A stretch of 34,682 nt of DNA from positions 1-34,682 of the forward strand of contig JABFRV010000169.1 of the NCBI GenBank assembly GCA_013140975.1. The letters are read 5' to 3'. A program made the translations under genes and the position numbers. Below, piece after piece: positions 7,008 to 14,231 of this stretch. The notes below the pieces were generated by a model, which searched no databases, was not told where the DNA came from, and was given only the letters and a program-made list of their open reading frames with translations. This DNA comes from Saprospiraceae bacterium (GTDB lineage Bacteria; Bacteroidota; Bacteroidia; Chitinophagales; Saprospiraceae). Each line of letters begins with the position of its first letter. The stretch's first letter is position 1.

Positions 7008-8999
7008 TTAAAATTTAATCAGGCTTCCATTTTGAAGCTTACTGCCACTACCATGTATATAGTAATAGTAAATTCCTGCAGGCCAATTGGCGCAATCAAG
7101 CTTTTCATTTCCGGAGATCTGCTGGTTAATTAGCACTACCCCATTGCTGTTATAGATTATAACATTAAGAAAATCTGCTTCTGACAATTCTAAGAATGAC
7201 AGGTAATCCTGAAAAGGGTTAGGAACTAGTTGTAAAAACGTAGAATTCCTTGGCTGGAACAACTTAAGCCCTAATTCGAAAATCTCTCCTGATTCAGTGT
7301 AATACTCGTTACTTATGCGTTGACCAAATGAAAGGAAATCTTCAACTTCACAGGAATGAATATTATTCTCAAGATGCAATATCAAAAATGGAACACTATC
7401 CTCAAAATTCAAAACCTCTCCTGTACTTACACTTAAACTTATCGTATTGCCCTGAATACAGTATTGATCACTTTCTAACAAAGTAGATGAAACACTCTTA
7501 ATCTTACAATCTGATTTTAATTGCAACTCACACTGAAACCCTTCAATATTTTTTTCTTCTTGATTTAAGAAGATTTTTAGAATTGTTTCATTATTCTTAT
7601 ATTCTAACAAGTACTGAATTGAGGAAGATGTTTGTAATGAACTTCTTGATGATGTATTTTGCAAACTGTTGTTATAGCTTAAATCCATGTCGCCCATTTT
7701 GACAGCTAAAACATCACCGTTAAGTCTTGGGTAATTCGTAATATTTAATCCTTTGAAATAAATTGACTCATAGCTATTATTCTTTGTAATCACTGATTTC
7801 CAATCCGGTCTGAAAAAATACCAGGGGTAAACATCAGTAAAAGTATCCTTAATACCTAAAATTAATTTTCGAATCTCGGCAATATCCGATGATGTTACAT
7901 TGAAATTTCTGTTTACGTCCGCTGCAAAATATCTCAATGTATCTGTGAGTTTCTGTTTCCCTAAAATATGTTTTTGGATTACTACAATATCTTTTGTACT
8001 TACACCATCAAGTACTTGAGATCTTTTTACAAACCGGTAATCAATCATTCCTGTCTTCTTCGACCTGACTTTAAATGCATAATGCAATCCCCCATTTGAA
8101 GAAGAACAAAATTTAGTAACATTATCTACATCGGAAATATAAATTGAATCCGGATTCACACGGTAATTATTGGCTGTTGAAATAAGTCCTCCAACATCTG
8201 CTGTTTCAGCAATACTAGTTACCGAAATCGAAATTAGATTATTACATTTAAAAGCGTCTGTTACAACAACAGAATAATTTCCAGCAGGAATGCCATAAAG
8301 AGCATTGGTTGTTGCTCCATTATTCCAAAGGTACGTATAAGGTCCAAATTCACCTTTTGAGGTTAACACAATTTCGCCTTCTGAAAAACAGACATCACCA
8401 ACTACAGACTTTGTATGCTCAAAGCTATTCTGGTATGCCATTAACGTTATATTCGTAGATTTCTTTATTACCGTATTGGAACATTTATCCCGAATAGACC
8501 AATCTCGTTTTACTCTAACGGGTATATTACAAAGGTTAGAAACTTTTGTATCAATAAATGTAACTTCAATTGACCCAAGAGACAATGGGTATCTAAGTAT
8601 AGCTTCTGCTAATTTTTTATCCTTGGGATATTCAATCGTTGTGTCTGTAGGGATTCTTAATTGATCGGGGCGTAAATGTCTAATGAAAATTGATTGACTG
8701 CAACGTTCGATTTCTCCTAAAGCATTTCGAATTGTAAAATTTCGATTAACCAAGTCAGAACCATTTGCACAATTTCCGTTCGAAAAAATTTCGATATAAG
8801 TAATTGTTACTGCACCTCCACTGTTGGATAAAACTACCGGAAATCCTGTCACAGATGTATCGTACTTTGCTCCTTCCTGAACAGTAATATTAGGAGGACA
8901 TTGCACCGATAAAGTCTGAGGTGACAGGGAGTTTGAGTTTTTCTTATCCACAGCCCATATTGAAAGGGGCAGGAACAAGAGCATAATCAAGTTCCTCAT
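7008..8999 (-). CDS. Multidomain T9SS cargo protein (HYR-like, SprB-like, dockerin-like, cohesin-like)
   Basis: 663-residue exported protein of unknown specific function. A signal peptide (MRNLIMLLFLPLSIWA) is followed by modules. Residues about 30-110 form an HYR-like Ig fold with CPPNITVQEG. Residues about 195-262 form a SprB-like repeat containing GPYTYLWNNGATT and GIPAGNYSVVVTDA. Residues about 334-382 form a dockerin-like calcium region (KDIVVIQKHILG, then DVNRNFNVTSSDIAEIRKLILG), with KMGDMD at 434-439. Residues about 465-550 look like a cohesin-type beta-sandwich. The C-terminus (about 588-663; LVPNPFQDYL, then AGIYYYYI) is a type A T9SS sorting domain. The protein is expected to cross the outer membrane by T9SS and stay surface-attached or be released. 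It is read alone; a weak TATATTTA box lies at 9019-9026. No catalytic domain was seen. Confidence 0.87.
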   Translation of the reverse strand: MRNLIMLLFLPLSIWAVDKKNSNSLSPQTLSVQCPPNITVQEGAKYDTSVTGFPVVLSNSGGAVTITYIEIFSNGNCANGSDLVNRNFTIRNALGEIERCSQSIFIRHLRPDQLRIPTDTTIEYPKDKKLAEAILRYPLSLGSIEVTFIDTKVSNLCNIPVRVKRDWSIRDKCSNTVIKKSTNITLMAYQNSFEHTKSVVGDVCFSEGEIVLTSKGEFGPYTYLWNNGATTNALYGIPAGNYSVVVTDAFKCNNLISISVTSIAETADVGGLISTANNYRVNPDSIYISDVDNVTKFCSSSNGGLHYAFKVRSKKTGMIDYRFVKRSQVLDGVSTKDIVVIQKHILGKQKLTDTLRYFAADVNRNFNVTSSDIAEIRKLILGIKDTFTDVYPWYFFRPDWKSVITKNNSYESIYFKGLNITNYPRLNGDVLAVKMGDMDLSYNNSLQNTSSRSSLQTSSSIQYLLEYKNNETILKIFLNQEEKNIEGFQCELQLKSDCKIKSVSSTLLESDQYCIQGNTISLSVSTGEVLNFEDSVPFLILHLENNIHSCEVEDFLSFGQRISNEYYTESGEIFELGLKLFQPRNSTFLQLVPNPFQDYLSFLELSEADFLNVIIYNSNGVVLINQQISGNEKLDCANWPAGIYYYYIHGSGSKLQNGSLIKF

Positions 9000-9189
9000 T
9001 CAACTTTATTTTAGGGTATAAATATAAGCTAAATTTTTAGAGCTTGTACTGCTTAGTTTTTAAAATAAAATATTAAATAATCTAAGTATGCGTATAGTGT
9101 TGTACTTTAGTATAGAGTCTTACTAAATTTTTTATATGTAACTAAAAAAAATTCAATAAGACTCAATACTTAATCAATTACAAATGGAA

Positions 9190-9804
9190 TTATTTAAAAT
9201 TCTTTGAACCATTTGATTGATACACATATCTAAATGTGTAATATCTTGGCAAGTCCTTTCTTGCATCCGGAACCGCGGGTGCGTTTTTATAATAACTCAA
9301 TACTTGCAACTTTGCATAATTTCCATCATTGCAACGAAGTAATATTATCTTTCCTGGATCAATTTTAAATACCATGTTTTGAGCATCATAAATTCCCCAA
9401 GTACTTCCAATTACTAATGCTGCACCATTATCATTTGTAAATGATACATTTTCTGGTATGGAATTATAATCTTCAAAAATACCACTAACAGTTGCAGCTA
9501 AAACATTCCCAGGCCCACTGGTTCCACCATTGACAATTATTTTACTTCCTCTGAACCCTAAATCCCATTTGCCTTTGGCACTATCTTCCAAATTTACATA
9601 ACTGGAATCTGAAAATCGAAAGAATGTATAATGACCCGTTGTACCTAATGGCGCTCCTGTCATAGGATCAAATCCTGTTCCCGGATCCGCTGGCAAATCG
9701 TTGATACTCGTAGAATAAACAGTTACATCATTTTTTATATCATCATCATCACATGAAATATTAAATGTTGAAACCAATAATAAAAAATAAATAATCTTTT
9801 TCAT
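9190..9804 (-). CDS. HmuY-family surface lipoprotein (haem-binding-like)
   Basis: 204 residues. The signal sequence MKKIIYFLLLVSTFNISC ends in a probable lipidated Cys18, followed directly by four Asp; acidic residues after the Cys are typical of surface-exported Bacteroidota lipoproteins. The body fits the HmuY family: KWDLGFRGSKIIVNGG (about 79-94), then YAKLQVLSYYK (about 163-173) and YYTFRYVYQ (about 188-196). HmuY captures haem at the cell surface and passes it to a TonB-dependent receptor. Here the protein has a single His (His58), so the bis-His haem ligation of Porphyromonas HmuY is impossible. Met144 and Met48 are candidates, or the ligand may differ. The start overlaps the upstream receptor stop by four bases (ATGA), indicating translational coupling. 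Confidence 0.82.
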   Translation of the reverse strand: MKKIIYFLLLVSTFNISCDDDDIKNDVTVYSTSINDLPADPGTGFDPMTGAPLGTTGHYTFFRFSDSSYVNLEDSAKGKWDLGFRGSKIIVNGGTSGPGNVLAATVSGIFEDYNSIPENVSFTNDNGAALVIGSTWGIYDAQNMVFKIDPGKIILLRCNDGNYAKLQVLSYYKNAPAVPDARKDLPRYYTFRYVYQSNGSKNFK

Positions 9805-11927
9805 GACTTTATAAAGTTATATTGTAAATTAATAAAAATATTTCTGCCAATTAAATTTGGAATATACATAGGGTACCTATAATTAAAAAGATTCTCTACA
9901 CCTGTTTGAAAAACAATCTTATCATTCCAATTCTTACGCAAACTAATATTTAACGTAAAGTAATCTTTAACAAGATTATCTCTTGTATCCAAAATTCCAT
10001 TGCTATTCAGATCACTTGGCGGCACACTAATTCCGCTAACATTCCCATTCAAAGCATTTATTCCAAAACGAGAATTATAAAATAATCTTGAATACGCATC
10101 AATCCCAAGAATTGGAATTCTATAGTTGAATTTAATATTGAACTGATGCCTTGATCTTCCAGCCAATCCAATGTAATCTTTTTTGTTTATTCTATACGTC
10201 TTAGACGTAACGGGGTCAATACCAAATACTTCTCCATTTTTTATTCTTTGTAAAACCATCTTGTCTTTAGCTTCCAGATATTGATATCCTCCGGAAATAT
10301 CACAATTGGTATTTATTACGTATTTAATATTGGCTTCTACACCTTGTGTAAATACTTTTTGCAGATTCATATAACTGTAAATGTTCTTTTGTTGTATTGT
10401 AGTAGCAACTATAATTGTTTCAATTAAATCTGATAAGTCATTTCTAAATAAATTAAGATCTACTTTAATATTTTTATTTAAAGCATGTGAAGATCCAAGA
10501 TTAATTGCCCATGATGACTCTGCATTAATTTTCTGTGCATCTTCAAAATTAAAATACACCTCAGATAACTGACCTGTTCTTTGTAATTCCTTTAATTCCT
10601 GACCGACAACTTCTGTTCCGAAAACGGAATAAGATGCTGCATCATTTCTAAAATTCATATACAGCTGTCTAAAATCAGGAGCCTTAAAGCCTCTTCCAAT
10701 AGACATTTTTATTTGATGAGAATTACTAATACTATACTGACCTGCAAGCTTTGGGCTAATTTGTGTGCTGTAATTTGAATTTTTATCTAATCGGATGCCC
10801 ACAGTCATATCCCATTTCTTTTTCGAAAACTCATACTGCAGAAAAGAGTAATAATTCGATTGCATTCTTTTTAATGCATCTCCATAACGAGAGCTCTCAA
10901 CAGTCTCATAGATATAACCTGAACCTAATAAAAACTTATGTTTTATGCTAGCCTGATACCCAACAATTATTTCAGGTCTTAGAAACGCCTGACTAAATCT
11001 GTCTTCATAAAAACGAACATCAGGGTTCTCAACTTCTTTAAGGTCTGTTGTTGTTGTATAATTACTGATATAGTTAGAGGCACTTACATTCCATCTGGGA
11101 TTAATAATTTTCTTATAAGAAAAATAAATATTTTCGTCTTTTACTTTACCATCTCCAGATACTTGAATAGAGTCTGGACCAGAAACAACCTGAAATTTAT
11201 TCGATTGAAATTCATTAAACTTTCTATAGCTAAACTTTAATTCATCATTTGAATTAAATTGATAGATTAATTTTCCACTTAGGGTGTAATTATTAAAAGG
11301 TGAAACAGTCTGACCGAATACTTCCGGAGTCAGATCATAACCATCCGTTCTAAAATGATTAAGATGAAAACCCATTCTTAATCTTCCAATTGTTGTATTA
11401 CCCATACCATTAAAATCCCATGTATTTCGACTACTATATCTCGTAGAAATATTTAGTTTTTTAATTAAAGCCGGGTCTGTAATGATATTTATAACTCCTG
11501 CTAAAGCGTCAGATCCGTATAAACTTGAAGATGGCCCTTTAACAATTTCTATTTTCTTGATATTTCCGGTTGCTACCCGATTAAGATCCAGAGTCCCTGT
11601 ATAACGACCTATTAAAGGTTCTCCATCAATCAAAATAAGTGTATAATCCGGATTAAGTCCCTGGAGTTGGACTCCATTTCCTAACCCATTAATCTGAGGT
11701 ACGATTTTAATACCTGTTTGCTCGGATAGCACATCATTTAGTCTAATCAATCCAGGCCCTTTAATCTGATTAAAATTAATAAGGCTCACTGGCATTGGAA
11801 TAGAGGAAATCAATCGATCAGAACGCGTAGCAGTAACCGAGACCTCCATCAAGTTAAGTGTGTCGGCTTGACCTATGAGGCTACAAAATGCCATTATCGT
11901 AATAACCAATATGAGGTAAGCCTTCAT
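9801..11927 (-). CDS. TonB-dependent outer-membrane receptor (HmuR-like)
   Basis: 708 residues. A signal peptide (about 1-20) is followed by a TonB-box-like stretch (TLNLMEVSVTATR, about 23-35). The plug domain contains LNDVLSEQTGIKIV, VQLQGLNPDYTLILIDGEPL and IEIVKGPSSSLYGSDALAGVINIIT. The 22-strand barrel ends in the usual aromatic C-terminal strand (FINLQYNFIKS). It is expected to import a TonB-energised ligand, here probably haem or a ferric compound handed over by the HmuY-like lipoprotein. An EF-hand-like loop, SDLNSNGILDTRDNL (about 638-652), lies in a predicted extracellular loop and may bind calcium. The gene heads the operon and is divergent from an AraC-type regulator. Ligand identity is inference; vitamin B12 or siderophore uptake remains possible. 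Confidence 0.88.
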   Translation of the reverse strand: MKAYLILVITIMAFCSLIGQADTLNLMEVSVTATRSDRLISSIPMPVSLINFNQIKGPGLIRLNDVLSEQTGIKIVPQINGLGNGVQLQGLNPDYTLILIDGEPLIGRYTGTLDLNRVATGNIKKIEIVKGPSSSLYGSDALAGVINIITDPALIKKLNISTRYSSRNTWDFNGMGNTTIGRLRMGFHLNHFRTDGYDLTPEVFGQTVSPFNNYTLSGKLIYQFNSNDELKFSYRKFNEFQSNKFQVVSGPDSIQVSGDGKVKDENIYFSYKKIINPRWNVSASNYISNYTTTTDLKEVENPDVRFYEDRFSQAFLRPEIIVGYQASIKHKFLLGSGYIYETVESSRYGDALKRMQSNYYSFLQYEFSKKKWDMTVGIRLDKNSNYSTQISPKLAGQYSISNSHQIKMSIGRGFKAPDFRQLYMNFRNDAASYSVFGTEVVGQELKELQRTGQLSEVYFNFEDAQKINAESSWAINLGSSHALNKNIKVDLNLFRNDLSDLIETIIVATTIQQKNIYSYMNLQKVFTQGVEANIKYVINTNCDISGGYQYLEAKDKMVLQRIKNGEVFGIDPVTSKTYRINKKDYIGLAGRSRHQFNIKFNYRIPILGIDAYSRLFYNSRFGINALNGNVSGISVPPSDLNSNGILDTRDNLVKDYFTLNISLRKNWNDKIVFQTGVENLFNYRYPMYIPNLIGRNIFINLQYNFIKS

Positions 11928-11934
11928 TTCAGTT

Positions 11935-11944
11935 GCAAATTTGC
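11935..11944 (-). promoter_or_regulatory. Palindromic -7-like element before the TonB receptor
   Basis: GCAAATTTGC is a perfect 10-bp palindrome ending eight bases before the receptor ATG. Read on the minus strand, its CAAATTTG differs from the TAnnTTTG box in one base. There is no TTTG -33 box at 19-20 bp, as expected for an activator-dependent promoter. Confidence 0.35.
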
Positions 11945-11955
11945 CTCTAGAATGT

Positions 11956-12000
11956 CCCTAAAAAATACCCTAAAAAGTAGTAATTTTAACCCTGAAAGTA
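11956..12000. promoter_or_regulatory. Three direct repeats, probable AraC-family operator
   Basis: Three near-identical copies are read on the plus strand: CCCTAAAAAATA (11956-11967), CCCTAAAAAGTA (11968-11979) and CCCTGAAAGTA (11990-12000). Start-to-start spacing is 12 and 22 bases, so all lie on roughly the same face of the helix. They sit about 30-75 bases upstream of the TonB receptor start and between it and the divergent AraC-type gene. AraC-family proteins bind direct repeats, so this is the best candidate operator for activating the receptor operon. The function is inferred; the repeats are seen. Confidence 0.5.
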
Positions 12001-12028
12001 ATATTCCATGTCCTGTCAATTTAATCAA

Positions 12029-12057
12029 AAAGGCAATCTTTAAATATTGAAAGGCAA
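12029..12057. repeat. AAAGGCAA direct repeat pair upstream of the AraC-type gene
   Basis: AAAGGCAA occurs at 12029-12036 and again at 12050-12057, 21 bases apart (two helical turns), 50-80 bases upstream of the regulator start. It may be a second binding site, for example for autoregulation. Being short and purine-rich, it could be chance. Confidence 0.3.
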
Positions 12058-12108
12058 AACGTTAAATACTATATCATATTTCATTAAATTCATAAAATAC
12101 CCAAAAAA

Positions 12109-12942
12109 TTGATCCCTTCAAGCCTTCAAATCGAAATAGAAATAATCAACAAATCAAAGAATGAGAATCGAACTCCGGGTCTTTTTAGGAAAAGTGTCGT
12201 TTATCTGGTTATGTGCGTTGGAAAAGATGTAAACCTTGTCTTTAATCCAATGTATTCCCGTACCCTGCAACCTGGAAAGTCCTTTATTATTTATGATCCG
12301 GACAAGGACTTACCCTATAATGTTATAATGGAGGACGAAAGCTTGCTTTGTATTTTAAAAATTGAATTGAGCATTCTTCATGGTATGTTTATTCCAAACA
12401 TTGACATTGCTCCAATATTCAATCCTGAGCAGTCTCATAAAAAATTTTACGAAGAAAGAGAATTTTCTGCTGAAATAGTCCAGATTATAAATCAAATTAA
12501 TCTCACTCATCTTACTGAAAATTCGAAAGAATTATTTCTTCATGCGAAAGCAATAGAAATTCTAAGCCTCTTCTTTGGATCAAATAAACCGAATACTGTA
12601 GCGTGTCCATTTTTAAATAATGATTCGATTGTTAGAAAAATAAAACAAGCGAAGGATATTCTCTTAGAGGGATACAATCAAGAAATTACATTATCTGAAG
12701 TTGCAAAAAGAATTGGCTTAAATGAATATCAATTGAAGGTAGGATTCAAAGAAATATATGGCAATACTCCTTATCAATATGTTTTGGATTACAAATTAGA
12801 GCTTGCCAAACAACTCTTACAAAAAAAACAACTTCAGGTTAATGAAATCGCTGATCATATTGGTTACACCAATATCAGCCATTTTATAGCTGCTTTCAAA
12901 AGGAAATACGGTATGACACCCAAACAATTTATGTTAAGATAG
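12109..12942 (+). CDS. AraC-family transcriptional regulator, PchR-like
   Basis: 277 residues. The N-terminal half (about 25-120) is a beta-rich ligand-sensing domain with no clear catalytic motif. The C-terminal 100 residues hold the two helix-turn-helix motifs: LSEVAKRIGLNEYQLKVGFKE, then VNEIADHIGYTNISHFIAAF and KRKYGMTPKQF. The LKVGFKEIYGNTPYQYV stretch is characteristic of PchR-type regulators that sense siderophores or iron compounds. The start is TTG 12109, since an in-frame stop lies just upstream (12085-12087) and the first ATG would remove about 32 residues. It is divergent from the TonB receptor/HmuY operon, with direct repeats in between, so it is very likely that operon's ligand-responsive regulator. 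Confidence 0.9.
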   Translation: MIPSSLQIEIEIINKSKNENRTPGLFRKSVVYLVMCVGKDVNLVFNPMYSRTLQPGKSFIIYDPDKDLPYNVIMEDESLLCILKIELSILHGMFIPNIDIAPIFNPEQSHKKFYEEREFSAEIVQIINQINLTHLTENSKELFLHAKAIEILSLFFGSNKPNTVACPFLNNDSIVRKIKQAKDILLEGYNQEITLSEVAKRIGLNEYQLKVGFKEIYGNTPYQYVLDYKLELAKQLLQKKQLQVNEIADHIGYTNISHFIAAFKRKYGMTPKQFMLR

Positions 12943-13288
12943 CCGTCAACGAATTTTAAATTAATAATTGAAAGGCCAATTATTAAAAATCAAATGAATC
13001 AAAAGTGATATGAATTAAATTCAATTGAATAGATCCTGTTACATTGTTCTTGATTGTGAAAATTCTTTTAGAAAGTTTGCATTAAACCTGAAATATCATT
13101 ATCTAACATCATAAGAAAACATTTCAAACTTACTCTTTTGTCAAAATTTATAAATGTCAAGATTTAAAAACAATAATCGATTCAGTGTAACAAATGATGC
13201 TATTTCTGAATAGAAAGTTTGGTCGCTTAGCGAAATAAGTAAATGCTTAAACTCATCCAGGCAGAATAATAATTCCAAAATATAACTC
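12943..13288. other. AT-rich intergenic stretch with one strong hairpin
   Basis: No gene can be supported here. It contains the stem-loop at 12961-12986 described separately. A plus-strand frame (about 13028-13284) has only four stops but no recognisable family. The TerC promoter begins at its right edge. Confidence 0.5.
12961..12986. repeat. 10-bp perfect inverted repeat after the AraC-type gene
   Basis: TTAATAATTG and CAATTATTAA flank a six-base loop AAAGGC, giving a perfect 10-bp stem starting 18 bases after the regulator stop codon. There is no T-run on either side, so a classic intrinsic terminator is doubtful; an mRNA-3'-end stabilising stem or protein site is possible. The string ATTGAAAGGC in it also occurs at 12046-12055 before the same gene. 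Confidence 0.5.
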
Positions 13289-13319
13289 TTTGTTATGAGA
13301 TACTTTTCTCTTAGCTTTA
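13289..13319 (+). promoter_or_regulatory. Bacteroidota promoter of the TerC-family gene
   Basis: A TTTG -33 box (13289-13292), exactly 19 bp of spacer and a TAGCTTTA -7 box (13312-13319, one mismatch to TAnnTTTG) lie 16 bases before the ATG. It is one of the two complete two-box promoters seen in the window. Confidence 0.6.
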
Positions 13320-13335
13320 CGGCAAAATTTAAATC

Positions 13336-14184
13336 ATGTACGATTTTCCAGCCTGGGGCTCCATGGAAGTTATTATTAGTTTTCTAACTCTTACCTTTTT
13401 GGAAATAGTTCTTGGGGTTGATAATATCATCTTCATATCCATAACCGCTAATAAGTTACCGAGTGAAGATCGTAAGAAAGCAACCAACATCGGTTTGCTA
13501 GCAGCAATGATTATGAGAATCGTTTTATTATTTGGACTTGTCTTCATGACTGCCATGCAAAAATCGATTCTTACAATAAATAGTTCATTTATTCAAGCCG
13601 GATTCTCTATTCAGAGTCTTATTTTAATTATTGGTGGATTCTTTTTAATTTATAAATCTGTATCAGAAATTCACCATAAGCTTGATTCAGATGACCCTAA
13701 AGAAACTGATAAAATACAAAAGAAAAGAAGTCTTACAAATGCTGTTTTACAGATCACATTAATTAACATAATATTCAGTTTGGATTCTATTTTAACAGCA
13801 GTTGGTATGACTTCAGGATTACATGGAGCATTGTGGATTATGATAATAAGTGTTATCGTATCGATCATTATTATGATCGCTTTCGCTCATCCTGTCGGAC
13901 GATTTGTAAACGAACATCCTACTGTTCAAATGTTAGGACTTGCTTTCTTATTACTTATTGGATTTATGCTCATTGTAGAAGGAGCGCATCTTGCACATGT
14001 GAATATTGGTGGAGAAGTTGTTGGAGCAGTTCCAAAGGGTTATTTATATTTTGCTATAGCATTTTCACTTCTTGTAGAGATGTTAAACATGAGGTTACGA
14101 AAAAGAGCTCGTGTTGTTCAACTTCATGGAATTGGCGAGGATGCAAAAGAACAAGGTTACTTTAAAAATACTGAGAATACCTAA
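13336..14184 (+). CDS. TerC-family integral membrane protein (probable metal ion exporter)
   Basis: 282 residues with about seven membrane helices. Members of this family export Mn2+ or other metals, or help load metals onto exported proteins; the original name comes from tellurite resistance. The two diagnostic acidic motifs are present: LEIVLGVDNIIFI (about 17-29) and IIFSLDSILTAVGM (about 145-158). The pseudo-symmetric second half continues with HPVGRFVNEHPTVQMLGLAFLLLIGFML. A soluble loop (about 107-130, KLDSDDPKETDKIQKK) separates the halves. The C-terminal tail is basic (MRLRKRARVV) and cytosolic. No other ter genes are nearby, so tellurite resistance is not implied. A DASS transporter follows 47 bases downstream. 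The exact metal cannot be told from sequence. Confidence 0.92.
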   Translation: MYDFPAWGSMEVIISFLTLTFLEIVLGVDNIIFISITANKLPSEDRKKATNIGLLAAMIMRIVLLFGLVFMTAMQKSILTINSSFIQAGFSIQSLILIIGGFFLIYKSVSEIHHKLDSDDPKETDKIQKKRSLTNAVLQITLINIIFSLDSILTAVGMTSGLHGALWIMIISVIVSIIIMIAFAHPVGRFVNEHPTVQMLGLAFLLLIGFMLIVEGAHLAHVNIGGEVVGAVPKGYLYFAIAFSLLVEMLNMRLRKRARVVQLHGIGEDAKEQGYFKNTENT

Positions 14185-14231
14185 GCCTAACTTTAGCATA
14201 CCTAAAATAAAATAGATCTTGCCTTGACAAA

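Noticed and set aside
13028-13284. A plus-strand frame with only four stops, including a part (VWSLSEISKCLN) vaguely like the start of exonuclease VII large subunit
   Set aside because: The similarity is short, the expected following motif is absent, and four stops in about 85 codons is not much below chance for such AT-rich DNA.
13336-14184. Tellurite resistance operon
   Set aside because: Only a TerC-family gene is present; no terB, terD, terE or terZ lies nearby, so general metal export is the more careful call.
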